Shown: positions 1-8,154, counted from the stretch's first letter. The stretch is DNA of 64,000 nucleotides from Tsukamurella paurometabola DSM 20162 (GCF_000092225.1 NC_014158.1:1488001-1552000); one strand, 5' to 3'. Numbers and translations: made by a program. Notes: a model not told the origin generated them from the letters alone.

Positions 1-89
1 ATTACGCACGGTCCCAAGGTACCGAATCTCGAAGTTCATCGACCGACATTCGATTGCCGGACGTGCAGTACCGACGGTGAAATGGTCGA

Positions 90-875
90 GTGATGATCGT
101 GATTCTGGTTCTCGTCGGCGTCGCGTCGGGTGTGACCACGGCGTTGTTCGGATTCGGTGGTGGGTTCGTGGCGGTACCGGTCCTGGTGTGGGCGGAGGTT
201 GGGCTCGGTGACGACGCGGCGCGCGTCGCGGTGGCGACGTCCTCGGTCCTGATGGTGGTCGGTGCACTGGTCGCGACAGTATCGACGCCGACGCATGTGC
301 TGGCCGGGCTGCGCGGGAGCACGTGTCTTCTGGTATTGCTCGGGATGGGTGGGGCCGTGGGTGCGCTCGCTGCGAGAGGGGTTCCCGGTGGGGCGATCTC
401 GTGGGGATTCCTGGTGTACCTGCTTGTGACGATCGTGTCGGTGACCATGCGCAAGGGCTTCCTTGAGGTGGTCGACGGACCGGTGCGGCCGCTGCGGCCG
501 GCGGTGGGCTTACCCATCGGGACTATCGCCGCATTCCTCGGTGTGGGTGGGAGCGTGCTGACGGTGCCGGTGATGCGCCGGTCCGGACATCGGATGGCGG
601 TCGCAACGGCGCTGGCGAATCCCTTGACCCTGGCGGTCGCTGTTCCCGCGGCGGTGGTCTTCTTGCTGGCGTCGGGTGGTAGGCCCGAGGGGGCAGGCGG
701 TGGGGTCATCGGCGCGGTGGACGTGAGGGCGGCCGGTGCGCTGCTTGCCGGATCGGTCCCGGTGGTCGTCTACCTGCGGCGATGGGGTCCGCGGATCTCG
801 GATAACGTGCACGCACGTTGCTACGTTGCACTCCTGGTCACGGTGGCGATCGTCATGGCCGCGAACCTGATTTGA
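90..875 (+). CDS. TSUP-family (TauE/SafE-like) membrane permease
   Basis: This 261-residue protein is almost entirely hydrophobic, with about eight predicted membrane segments and two related halves, each with a glycine-rich start (GLFGFGGGFVAVPVL near residue 20; AAFLGVGGSVLTVPVM near 150). That duplicated G-x-G-G pattern is characteristic of the TauE/SafE/TSUP family, whose members move sulfite, sulfonates or other small organic anions across the inner membrane. The substrate cannot be read from the sequence. The start is GTG at 90, followed at once by ATG at 93. It lies just upstream of tRNA-Gly and outside the integrated element. The 89 bases before it show no recognisable gene. Confidence 0.85.
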   Translation: MMIVILVLVGVASGVTTALFGFGGGFVAVPVLVWAEVGLGDDAARVAVATSSVLMVVGALVATVSTPTHVLAGLRGSTCLLVLLGMGGAVGALAARGVPGGAISWGFLVYLLVTIVSVTMRKGFLEVVDGPVRPLRPAVGLPIGTIAAFLGVGGSVLTVPVMRRSGHRMAVATALANPLTLAVAVPAAVVFLLASGGRPEGAGGGVIGAVDVRAAGALLAGSVPVVVYLRRWGPRISDNVHARCYVALLVTVAIVMAANLI

Positions 876-927
876 TGCCCTGATTTTTCGCGCGCCGACC
901 AACGCGGTAAGCTTGCTCGCACATCAT

Positions 928-998
928 GCGGGTGTAGCTCAATGGTAGAGCCCTAGTCTTCCAAACTAGCTACGCGGGTTCGATTCCCGTCGCCCGCT
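928..998 (+). tRNA. tRNA-Gly(TCC), integration site of the element
   Basis: The cloverleaf is complete: acceptor GCGGGTG/CGCCCGC, D-stem GCTC/GAGC, anticodon stem CTAGT/ACTAG with loop CTTCCAA (anticodon TCC), and T-arm CGGGT-TCGATTC-CCG. CCA is not encoded. The acceptor contains a U-G wobble made by G992. The displaced copy at 17030 has A there and would give a fully Watson-Crick stem. The gene was therefore probably rebuilt with element-derived 3' sequence on integration. Confidence 0.97.
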
Positions 999-999
999 C
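958..999 (+). other. attL: left attachment repeat in the tRNA-Gly 3' half
   Basis: Positions 958-991 (34 bp, from the anticodon loop through the T-arm) are identical to 16996-17029. After one mismatch (G992 against A17030) seven more bases match (CCCGCTC). Both copies face the same way and bracket the whole element. Tyrosine integrases commonly use tRNA 3' ends in this way, and the integrase gene lies 1.2 kb away. Confidence 0.93.
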
Positions 1000-1005
1000 A
1001 GATGG

Positions 1006-1044
1006 AAAGGCCCTGGTCGAAGTAGGTTTCCGGCCAGGGCCTTT
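1006..1044 (+). terminator. Hairpin terminator after the rebuilt tRNA-Gly
   Basis: The arms AAAGGCCCTGGTCG and CGGCCAGGGCCTTT pair over about 14 bp with one mismatch around an 11-nt loop, and the descending arm ends in TTT. It lies eight bases after the tRNA and inside the att repeat, so it belongs to the element. The host's own tRNA terminator appears to be the hairpin at 17044-17074. Confidence 0.75.
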
Positions 1045-1072
1045 GTCATGTTCAGAGGCTCTGCAGAGGTCC

Positions 1073-1093
1073 TGGGGCCGCGGTGGGGCCGCG
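1073..1093 (+). repeat. Tandem 11-bp repeat, candidate left arm-type integrase site
   Basis: TGGGGCCGCG occurs at 1073-1082 and again at 1084-1093, an 11-bp period. The same tandem pair with the same period and orientation is at 16833-16853, inside the other end of the element. Repeats on both sides of the core are expected of arm-type sites for lambda-like integrases or excisionases. That function is inferred. Confidence 0.55.
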
Positions 1094-1111
1094 CGGCGAT
1101 TCTGAGCGAAC

Positions 1112-1810
1112 GTGTCAGACCTCCATGAGATGATCGTCGGCGTGGAGGACGAGGGGTCGCGCGAGGCATTAGGGGCGAAGCTGCGTCGTTGGTGCACTGA
1201 CCCTGGGGTGCTGTCGACCTCAGCCTGGGGCGGACTTACCGTCGCGACGTTCTGGATTGCGTCACAGGGTGCCGTTAACCCAGTGGTAAGCACAGCCATT
1301 GCCAGCGGAAACACCGCTATAGTATTCATTGCCGGGCAGGTGTTTAAGAAACGAAAACATGATTCAGAGATAACTGCACTCAGAGAAACTATTCATGAAG
1401 CGAAAAATGAAGCCAAATCGTTAACCCGAAGGCTAACCAGAGAAAAGACCAAAGCGGTAAACCAAGAGCGAGAACGCGTGGAGACGGAGAACCGCGCGCA
1501 GCAGATTGCTCTAAAGCCTCATATTCGACATGCGTTTACAAGGCACTTGGAGATGGTGGAAGCAGTGGACGCTTCAGCCAAGGCGATTGCGGAAGCCGAG
1601 TTGGTCACAGACCGGCTATGCGCGAGCCCTGGCGACGCTGATGCGCATCAGCTGCTTATTGGCGTTTCGAAGCAGCTATCTGTTGTTGCCAGCACGCTCA
1701 ACACGCAACTCTCAGTGGCTGGCGTTCACACGTCGGAGTGGCGTCGCATCGACGCGGAAGTCATTGAAGGTGTTCTGCGGGGAACCGACGAAGACACGGA
1801 AGAGGAGTAA
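1112..1810 (+). CDS. Membrane-anchored coiled-coil protein (cargo gene 1)
   Basis: I do not recognise a family. The 232-residue protein has a short acidic N-terminus, two hydrophobic segments (about residues 36-51 and 58-77) consistent with a membrane hairpin, a strongly charged helical stretch (about 82-132, rich in K/E/R with heptad spacing) that looks like a coiled coil, and a mixed helical C-terminal domain. The chosen start is GTG 1112; ATG 1130 is possible. The coding sequence is visibly AT-richer than its neighbours between about 1320 and 1520. It is followed after one base by the next gene, on the same strand and against the recombinase genes. The position between the att site and the integrase is typical of cargo. 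Confidence 0.7.
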   Translation: MSDLHEMIVGVEDEGSREALGAKLRRWCTDPGVLSTSAWGGLTVATFWIASQGAVNPVVSTAIASGNTAIVFIAGQVFKKRKHDSEITALRETIHEAKNEAKSLTRRLTREKTKAVNQERERVETENRAQQIALKPHIRHAFTRHLEMVEAVDASAKAIAEAELVTDRLCASPGDADAHQLLIGVSKQLSVVASTLNTQLSVAGVHTSEWRRIDAEVIEGVLRGTDEDTEEE

Positions 1811-1811
1811 C

Positions 1812-2237
1812 ATGTCAGACCAGCCTGGGAACAGCGAAGCGGATAGCAAACCCATTACAGGATTTGTAGCAAGAATCATTGACGACTTTTCGCTCGTCAT
1901 CAACCGCGGCTCCAAGCATGGGGTGCGCACTGGAATGAAATTTGAGGTTCTCGACACCGATTGGGCGGACATCGTGGACCCGGAAACCGATGAAGTTATC
2001 GGGTCAATGCCAATGGTTAAAGCAACCCTGAAGGCTTCGGATGTATACGAGAAGATGGCAGTTCTCGAAACGTTTGGGCGCGTAACAGTTGGTGGAATGA
2101 CCCCACTCGGAGAAGCTTTTGGCCCGAGGGTTGAGCGGCGCGAAAGGCTCAAATTTTCGGGCAAGTCACTTGCCGAGGAAACTAAGAGCATTCTCGTTGG
2201 CGACGAAGTTGAGCAGGTAATCGTCGGGTCACGCTAA
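1812..2237 (+). CDS. Small protein with FlgT_C-like domain (cargo gene 2)
   Basis: Read from ATG 1812, which has GAGGAG upstream and lies one base after the preceding stop, giving 141 residues. Residues about 17-48 (VARIIDDFSLVINRGSKHGV, then GMKFEVLD) resemble the C-terminal domain of flagellar protein FlgT, a small beta domain also found outside flagella. The rest has alternating beta-strand character, with no signal peptide or membrane segment. There are no flagellar genes nearby, so that role is unlikely. The tight coupling to the membrane coiled-coil gene suggests the two act together, function unknown. The 3' end overlaps the convergent integrase stop by 4 bp. Confidence 0.7.
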   Translation: MSDQPGNSEADSKPITGFVARIIDDFSLVINRGSKHGVRTGMKFEVLDTDWADIVDPETDEVIGSMPMVKATLKASDVYEKMAVLETFGRVTVGGMTPLGEAFGPRVERRERLKFSGKSLAEETKSILVGDEVEQVIVGSR

Positions 2238-3763
2238 CCCCATCCGCGCAGCGGGGTGACGTTGTCGCGGCGGGTAGCTCCGACGCTGCCGAGCGCGGCC
2301 ATTGCTTCGGTGTGGTCGTCCTCGAATAGGTGTGCGTAGATGCCCATCGTGGTGTTCACGGATGCGTGCCCGCAATAGCTCGATATCTGCTTGGGGTGCA
2401 GGCCCGCGCTGACGCAGAAGCTCGCGTAGGTGTGCCGGAGGCTGTGCGCGGTCGCGTGCTCGGGTATCGGCCGCAGCCCATCGGCCACCAGGGCTAAGCT
2501 GGCGCGGAGTAGTGCGGGTTGGAACACCGCCTTGTAATAGGTCTTGTGCAGCAGTACGGCATTCCAGTCCAGTTCTAGGCGAGCCTGGGCTTCGGCCACG
2601 GTGCGGCGTGCGGCTTGTTCTTCGGGGGTCATCGGTTGTCCCGCGCGGGGTCCGGTCTCGTGGCGCGGGGCGCGCTTGCCCGTTGGCCGGCCAGCGACCA
2701 ACCGCATCTTCGGGAACAGCGGTGCGGTGGGGTCGCCCGCTCTCGGGTGAACGTACGTCGGCGCGCCGGTCGCGCTGCTCGGGGCGTCGATCCTGGGGGC
2801 TAGTGGGGTCGCTGCCGCGTTGAAGCGGCGGTCGCCGCCGTCGAGCCGGGGCGCGGGCGCCAAGTAGTCCCGGAGGACGGCAACGGTCGCGGCGGTCAGG
2901 GGCACGCGCCGCCTGGATCGGCGGGTCTTGGGGGTGTCGTAGACGGCACGAGGGGCAGTTGCCGGGCTGTCTCCGTCTGCTGGTGTACCAGGCACAACCA
3001 AGGCCGTTCGCTGAACGCTGACTGTCGAGTTGCGCCCAAGGTCGATATCCCCGATCTGTAGGCCTGTCAGCTCGCCGCTGCGCAGGCCGGTCCACGCCGC
3101 CATATGGACAAGGATGTTGTACGGCCAGGGTGTGGCGGCCGTCAGGTACTCCACCTGTTCGGCAGTGAGGAATGCGGCGTCCTCAGTCGATCCGTGGACT
3201 GATGGCGCAGAGCCGACCATCGACGCGGCCTGGCCGGACGCTGTGCTGGCCTGCTTGCCCTTCCGGCGCGGCGCGGGCAGCTTCACGTGGTCGGCGGGCG
3301 AGAACTCCAAGCGACGGTCCACGACGGCCTGCGACAGGATCATCCGCACGATGAAGAACTTGTTGCGGACGCTGCTGGAACTACTACCGCCTGCTACCTG
3401 CTCGTTCACCCAGGCCTGTAGGTCCTCGCGGGTGATCTTGTTGAGGGGGTAGCCGCCGAACCTGCGGTCAATCTCCCCATCAGCGCGGAGCTGGCCCGTG
3501 TAGTTGGTTCGGGTCGCGATCTTGAGGTCGGTGCGGCTCTGCAACCACGCCTGCCCTGCGGCCCTGAACAGCATGTCCCCGCTGCGTGGGTCGAACGTGA
3601 GCCCACGGCGCGCGCTGAACTCGACGGTCTCCGCGTACGCCTCAGCGTCCCTGCGGCGAGCGAAGCCGCCCCTCGTGCGGTGCTTCCCATCGGGCGTGCG
3701 CCACTTGACCTTGTAGTAGGGCTTGCCGTCAACTCTGCTGGTGAACTTGTGGACCGAAGCCAT
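2234..3763 (-). CDS. Tyrosine recombinase integrase of the element
   Basis: The protein has 509 residues. The N-terminal part (about 1-60) resembles the AP2-like arm-binding domain, followed by a core-binding SAM-like domain (about 65-165) and the catalytic domain. Catalytic residues are visible: R228 in TGLRSGEL, H440-x-x-R443 in HSLRHTY, H466 in CGH, and the nucleophile Y476 in GIYAHL. It should carry out site-specific integration and excision at the tRNA-Gly att site. Unusually, about 100-150 extra Pro/Ala/Arg-rich residues lie between the arginine and HxxR blocks (about 255-430), and another low-complexity linker is at 165-195. The start ATG is one base after the serine recombinase stop, so the two are probably cotranscribed. 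Confidence 0.95.
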   Translation of the reverse strand: MASVHKFTSRVDGKPYYKVKWRTPDGKHRTRGGFARRRDAEAYAETVEFSARRGLTFDPRSGDMLFRAAGQAWLQSRTDLKIATRTNYTGQLRADGEIDRRFGGYPLNKITREDLQAWVNEQVAGGSSSSSVRNKFFIVRMILSQAVVDRRLEFSPADHVKLPAPRRKGKQASTASGQAASMVGSAPSVHGSTEDAAFLTAEQVEYLTAATPWPYNILVHMAAWTGLRSGELTGLQIGDIDLGRNSTVSVQRTALVVPGTPADGDSPATAPRAVYDTPKTRRSRRRVPLTAATVAVLRDYLAPAPRLDGGDRRFNAAATPLAPRIDAPSSATGAPTYVHPRAGDPTAPLFPKMRLVAGRPTGKRAPRHETGPRAGQPMTPEEQAARRTVAEAQARLELDWNAVLLHKTYYKAVFQPALLRASLALVADGLRPIPEHATAHSLRHTYASFCVSAGLHPKQISSYCGHASVNTTMGIYAHLFEDDHTEAMAALGSVGATRRDNVTPLRGWG

Positions 3764-3764
3764 G

Positions 3765-4436
3765 TCACACCGCCTCTCGAATGTCTGCGGTCGCTGACGC
3801 GTAGATCCGTCGCACTGTCGATTCCTGCCAGGTGGTGCGGCCTGCGGGGCTGAGCACGCCTTCCGCTTCCAGCGCGCGGGCGATCCGTCCGAAGCTCAGG
3901 CCTGCGTTGCGGTCCATCACGATCCGCCGCACGACGCCTGCGGGTGCTAGGCGTGGCCGGCCAATGCGCTCGCCGCGCGCCTTCTTGGCTGCGAGGGCGT
4001 CACGGGTGCGCGTGGAGATCATGCGCCGCTCGAACTGAGCGAACACAGCGAGCATGTTCGCCATCGCCTCACCGGCCGGGGTGGTCAGGTCGACATTGAG
4101 GTCGAGAATGACAAGCGCCCAGTCCTGGGCCTTGGCGAGTTCCATAATTTCGACGGCGTGCGCGACGGAACGTGCGAGCCGGTCCATCTTCGCCACCACG
4201 AGGCCGTCACCTTGGCCAGATGCCAGTAGCTCCAGCGCCGTCCTTAAGCCTGGGTTGATCTGGCTGCCGCTCGCGCCTTCGTCGGTGAACGCTTCCAGTT
4301 CCCAGCCGCGTCGCTGTGCCTCGTCGCGGATCATGGCGCGCTGGGCCTCTAGCCCGTTGTGGCTTTCGGCCTGTTCCTCGGTGCTCACGCGGCTGTACTC
4401 GAACATCAGCATGTGCGTATCCAGATCGCTCGACAA
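3765..4436 (-). CDS. Serine recombinase (resolvase/invertase type)
   Basis: The N-terminal catalytic domain is clear: YSRVSTEEQ carries the nucleophilic serine, and KMDRLARS carries the conserved arginines. A long E-helix (MANMLAVFAQFERRMI) and GRPR precede a C-terminal helix-turn-helix (SFGRIARALEAEG). I prefer TTG 4436 (AGGGAGA with good spacing), giving 223 residues, the usual resolvase size. The reading frame stays open to 4571, and ATG 4412 is an alternative. This is a small resolvase rather than a large serine integrase, so it may resolve multimers or invert DNA. It lies directly upstream of the tyrosine integrase on the same strand. Confidence 0.88.
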   Translation of the reverse strand: MSSDLDTHMLMFEYSRVSTEEQAESHNGLEAQRAMIRDEAQRRGWELEAFTDEGASGSQINPGLRTALELLASGQGDGLVVAKMDRLARSVAHAVEIMELAKAQDWALVILDLNVDLTTPAGEAMANMLAVFAQFERRMISTRTRDALAAKKARGERIGRPRLAPAGVVRRIVMDRNAGLSFGRIARALEAEGVLSPAGRTTWQESTVRRIYASATADIREAV

Positions 4437-4734
4437 CTGCACTCTCCCTGCACATTTGGGGCGTAACCCTTCGTTTCCGCCTATGGCCTCAACGTTAGTT
4501 GAGGTATGAGTGAAAGTCTCATTATTGGTTTGTGATACTGCATCCCGCTGTGCTGGCAGTACCGCTCGCATTCGTGCTGGCCGGCTGCTTCGCGCCTACG
4601 CCGTTGAGGCTCGCGCTCCTCGTCGGTGTCCCGTTTCGGTCCGTTCAACCGCCGACGGCCTAGTCAGCCGGTCGTACGGCGGTCCCTCGCGGTCGGTAGC
4701 GGCGTACCGGCCCGACGCCGCGGTGCGACGGGGG
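4437..4734. promoter_or_regulatory. Promoter region with perfect inverted repeat upstream of the recombinase genes
   Basis: This roughly 300-bp gap has no convincing gene. It holds CCTCAAC-GTTA-GTTGAGG at 4487-4504 (7-bp perfect arms) and a nearby ATGAG-N7-CTCAT (4506-4522) in a locally AT-rich stretch, a plausible operator and promoter for the recombinase operon on the minus strand. The rest shows nothing I recognise. Confidence 0.45.
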
Positions 4735-5595
4735 CTACGTGTGCCGCGGCCTCGTGCTCGCGGCCTTGGCATTCGCCTCCCGCACGAACTCTGCTGCGGT
4801 CACACCGTCGTCTGTGGGTGCCGGGGTGCGGTCGATAGCGGCTGGCTGGACCACGCCCGCGGGCACAACCTCGGCGTCGAGGTAGTCAGCCTCACCTGTG
4901 AGGGCGGGGTCCGAGGGCACGGCGAGCGCGCGACTGGCGCGGTCCTGCTCCATCATGGCGCGGTGGGCAGCGTGGTCATCGTCCTGCCCGATGTCCGTGA
5001 TCCCTCGTGCTGCGCGGCTGTCGGCGCGGGTGCCGCCAGTGATCCCCGAGAACACCTGCTCGAAGCCCTTGGCCGGCCCCACTTCAACCTCGATGGCGGT
5101 CTTCGCGGACACGCCGCCGCGGTCCAGGGCGTCCTTGATCGCGTCGAGCTTGACGTACGCGGGCATGTTGTCACTGACCGCGATCTTCAACAGCTCCTTG
5201 GCCATGCGGTCGGCAGCGTTCTCCAGACGGACCCGAGCGGCCCGCTTGACGTGTCCGGAAGCCCCGCCGTGTACTCGGCACACAGTCGCACCCTTGATGG
5301 CTAGTCGCCTGCATTGCTCACCCGACTTCTTGTGCGCAACGCACCGAGCGTTCTCGTTCACCGCCAGCATCGCATCCCACTTCGCCGCAGCCTCCGGGGT
5401 TGTCGGGGCGTCCTGTTTGGGCGCACGCGTCCACACTTCGCATTCCTCATCCGCAGGGTCCGGCTCCCACCATCCCCACTCGCCTGCCTCGCCGATCGCG
5501 CTGTCCCACTCGGGTGCAGGGCGGCGCGGATCATTGGCCGGCGTGCCGTGCCAATCAGTATCGGTCTGGTCGGTGTTGGTCGTCTGCTCAGTCAT
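4735..5595 (-). CDS. CxxH/HGG zinc-motif protein, terminase-small-subunit-like or DNA-binding
   Basis: The protein has 286 residues and an excellent ribosome site (GAGGAG seven bases before ATG). A compact cluster C85-x2-H88, C95, C106-x2-H109-G-G is likely to bind zinc; it is followed by a basic helical region (about 115-165). Proteins with this CxxH...CxxHGG signature are frequent in actinophages and integrative elements and are sometimes annotated near small terminase genes, though the function is not settled. The flanks are acidic and probably disordered. It is downstream of the primase in the same orientation. Whether it recognises packaging or replication sites cannot be told from the sequence. 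Confidence 0.65.
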   Translation of the reverse strand: MTEQTTNTDQTDTDWHGTPANDPRRPAPEWDSAIGEAGEWGWWEPDPADEECEVWTRAPKQDAPTTPEAAAKWDAMLAVNENARCVAHKKSGEQCRRLAIKGATVCRVHGGASGHVKRAARVRLENAADRMAKELLKIAVSDNMPAYVKLDAIKDALDRGGVSAKTAIEVEVGPAKGFEQVFSGITGGTRADSRAARGITDIGQDDDHAAHRAMMEQDRASRALAVPSDPALTGEADYLDAEVVPAGVVQPAAIDRTPAPTDDGVTAAEFVREANAKAASTRPRHT

Positions 5596-5666
5596 GTCGG
5601 TCTCCTCGTCGATCTCTTGGTCTACTTCGTCAGGGTTTTCGGCGGTCTCGACCGGGCGAGAGTTCT

Positions 5667-5816
5667 CGCTCGGTTATCGGGGCGGTCTGACCCCGCGACC
5701 GCTCCGGTCCGCGACCGGGCGGCCCCCCTACGGGGAGCCCGCCCGGTTCGCTCGGTCCGTCGCTCGGTCGCTCGACCGAGCGGTCGCCCGGTCGTTCGCT
5801 CGGTCCTCGCTCGGTC
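5667..5816. repeat. CGCTCGGTC iteron-like repeats, candidate replication origin
   Basis: CGCTCGGTC occurs at 5749-5757, 5761-5769, 5797-5805 and 5808-5816, inverted at 5774-5782, and with one mismatch at 5667-5675. Two copies form a perfect 10-bp-arm hairpin at 5761-5782 with a 2-nt loop. A GC-rich inverted repeat (ACCGGGCGG/CCCGCCCGGT, about 5713-5747) lies between. Much of the array is also the coding end of the primase gene, where it encodes a DRATDRA-like tail, so coding low complexity is the alternative explanation. Confidence 0.5.
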
Positions 5817-8154
5817 CGCCAGGTCGTTCTTCGGGGTCCGTTTCCGTGGTGAATTCGAGCTTGCCCTTGGCTCGCGCGACCGCTTCCGAGTACTGGTCGG
5901 CGAGCGGGTCGGTCGCCTGGCGATAGGGCTTCACAACGGTGTGCTCGTGGGCGTCGCGTGCGCCGACGACGAATGTTGCGTACCCCTCTTCAACAAGGAG
6001 GGTGATCGCGTCGCGCCACTTATCGCGCTTCAGCGGCTTGTTTGCGTCCTTGCGCTCCTGGCACATCGCCGTGACGGTCTTCGATGTAGACCGCTCACTG
6101 AGGAACTCGGTCTCCTCCCAGTACAGCGATACCTTCTCCATGAAGTAGGTGGGCCGAAACTTGACCCTCTCAGAAGCCTCGCCTGTGGGTGCTCCTGGTT
6201 TCGTTCTGTCTACGTCACCGACCGCCCCGGCGTTCTCCGGCGCTTCCAGCCGCGCAGCGATCCGCCCTTGTTCTGTTGCGTCGAGGTGGAACTCAGCGAT
6301 CGGTTGGGTTCGGTCGGACTTGCGCCACGCGCCACCGTGACGCCGTACCTCGCCCGCGCGGTCCTTGGCGATGCGAACAGAGATCACACCAGCGATCCCC
6401 ACAGCGAACGCGGTACGCGGCTCGACTACGAATGCCGCGCCGTCGACACCAGCCATCTTGTGCTGCCCGCCGATAGCGTTGCGGCCGCGCCCCTCGGGGT
6501 CCTTGGTCACGTGGTCGACCATCGCGACCGCCGCGCCGGTACGCCGCGCAATCGCTCGCGGGAGTTCGCGCAGCCACCGCGCGATGTCGTCGTTGTCTTT
6601 GATCGAGTAGCCGTACATGCCCATTGAGTCCGTGACCCCGTCGATGACTGCGACGGTGAACTCACAAGCCAAGATTGCCTCGAACGCTACGCGCTCCCGG
6701 TTCATGCTCGTGTCGACCTCGGGCCGCACGTACGCGAACCGGCTGCTGTCGAGGAGCACGCTCCGCGGTACGCCCATCGCGATCAGCCGGCCAGCCACAT
6801 CTCGCGCGTCCGATTCGAAATCCACGTACAACGCCGCACCACCCGCAAGGAGCGCTTGAACGACGCTGTACTGCACGAGCCACGACTTGCCCGACTCGCT
6901 CTCCCCGTGGACGGAGTGAACTTTGCCGGGGTACATCAACGCCACCCCATCCGACCGCACCAGGCACATCGGCAACGGCGGGTCGGCATCCAGCGCGCCA
7001 GCAAGATCCACCGGCGCCCACGACGGCGGGTTGTCGTCCTCCGGCACCAACTCAGAGATTCGTGCGCGCTCAAGCACACCGCCGGGGGTGTTCGGGTGCC
7101 ATGCGCCACCGGGGGCGAGTGCGGCCCTCGCCAGTGAGAGCCCGTCCAGCTCGCGTTGCGGCGTCAGGTCACCCGCGACAGTGCGCCCGGCTCCTATCCA
7201 GGCCTTGTCGAACTCGCGCGCCGCCACGCTCTCACCGTCGCCCCTGGTGTCACGATCCGCATAGCGCTCTGTGACGGCAGCGATGAACCCCGCTCGCAGG
7301 AGCGCGTAGGCCATGCCAAGACCGGCGTCGCCCAATTCTGCGTAGCGGATGACCTTCCCTTGGACGGCGACCATCGTGCCGTGGCCGTCCGCCGGGAACT
7401 GCTCGATGGCATCCGCGACGGCTTCGGCCATGCGCTCGCTCATCGGCGCGCGGTAGTCCGGGTGGGCCGCGAGCCGGTCGAGGAGGGCCGTTGCTTCGGC
7501 CTCAGTAGCCTTCTCGCCGCTGATCGAGCGGGGCGCGGTAATCGCGTCGATGAACGACTGCGGCAGCTCCGTCAGGTCTTCAGGGCGTGGGATTTCGCCC
7601 ACGGCAGCGGGCGACCCGTCAGGTCGATACCAGCGGTAGTGCGCCCCGTCGTTGGCCGGGTTGGTCGAAGGCCACACCAGCGAATACCGGTGACCCGTTT
7701 GGAGCAGATCAACACCGGGACCGAACTGCTTGAGGCTGCCCGGCCACCCCCTGTCGCCGGCCAACAGAGACACGCGATAGAAGGCGTGGCACGAACCATC
7801 GGAGCGGCTCGTGCTCGTCCACGTCTGGGGAAGCGGTACCCCTGCCGCGCGCTCTAGCGCCGCGATGGTCTCGGCTGCCGGTTTGCCGTCGTGGTTGTCC
7901 ACATCTAGCGCGATCACATTCGGCGGCAGCCGCAGCGCGAGATTGCCACGCTCAAATCTCGGGGACCGCGCCCACGCCGCAATCTGAGCCGCGTCAGGGT
8001 CCGGCGTACCTTGGCCTGTGTAGCTCGTCGGCGGCGGGAGCTTCATGCCTTCTGGAAGCGGCAGTACCCCGCGCCAGCCCGCGTCAAGGTACGCCTGCGC
8101 CCACGCCGCGTAGCCGTCTGCGGGCGGAACGGTGGCTGAGCTACTGGTGGTCAC
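5728..8154 (-). CDS. Prim-pol / RepA-like helicase replication protein of the element
   Basis: The protein has 808 residues. The N-terminal 200 form a bifunctional DNA primase/polymerase (AEP) domain: ALDVD with D84/D86, GSCHAFY with H123, and GVDLLQTGHRY near 147. A RecA-like ATPase domain follows (about 405-600), with Walker A GESESGKS at 417-424 and Walker B VAVID ending at D505. The C-terminus (from about 660) may be a winged-helix region before an Arg/Asp-rich repeat tail. It probably primes and unwinds the excised element's DNA, like the primase-helicases of phiRv1, P4 and PICI elements. The GTG start overlaps the preceding stop by 4 bp (GTGA), implying translational coupling. Confidence 0.88.
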   Translation of the reverse strand: MTTSSSATVPPADGYAAWAQAYLDAGWRGVLPLPEGMKLPPPTSYTGQGTPDPDAAQIAAWARSPRFERGNLALRLPPNVIALDVDNHDGKPAAETIAALERAAGVPLPQTWTSTSRSDGSCHAFYRVSLLAGDRGWPGSLKQFGPGVDLLQTGHRYSLVWPSTNPANDGAHYRWYRPDGSPAAVGEIPRPEDLTELPQSFIDAITAPRSISGEKATEAEATALLDRLAAHPDYRAPMSERMAEAVADAIEQFPADGHGTMVAVQGKVIRYAELGDAGLGMAYALLRAGFIAAVTERYADRDTRGDGESVAAREFDKAWIGAGRTVAGDLTPQRELDGLSLARAALAPGGAWHPNTPGGVLERARISELVPEDDNPPSWAPVDLAGALDADPPLPMCLVRSDGVALMYPGKVHSVHGESESGKSWLVQYSVVQALLAGGAALYVDFESDARDVAGRLIAMGVPRSVLLDSSRFAYVRPEVDTSMNRERVAFEAILACEFTVAVIDGVTDSMGMYGYSIKDNDDIARWLRELPRAIARRTGAAVAMVDHVTKDPEGRGRNAIGGQHKMAGVDGAAFVVEPRTAFAVGIAGVISVRIAKDRAGEVRRHGGAWRKSDRTQPIAEFHLDATEQGRIAARLEAPENAGAVGDVDRTKPGAPTGEASERVKFRPTYFMEKVSLYWEETEFLSERSTSKTVTAMCQERKDANKPLKRDKWRDAITLLVEEGYATFVVGARDAHEHTVVKPYRQATDPLADQYSEAVARAKGKLEFTTETDPEERPGGPSEDRANDRATARSSDRATDRANRAGSP

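Noticed and set aside
1812-2237. True flagellar protein FlgT
   Set aside because: Only a short FlgT_C-like segment is present, the organism type lacks flagellar genes in this window, and the gene is element cargo.
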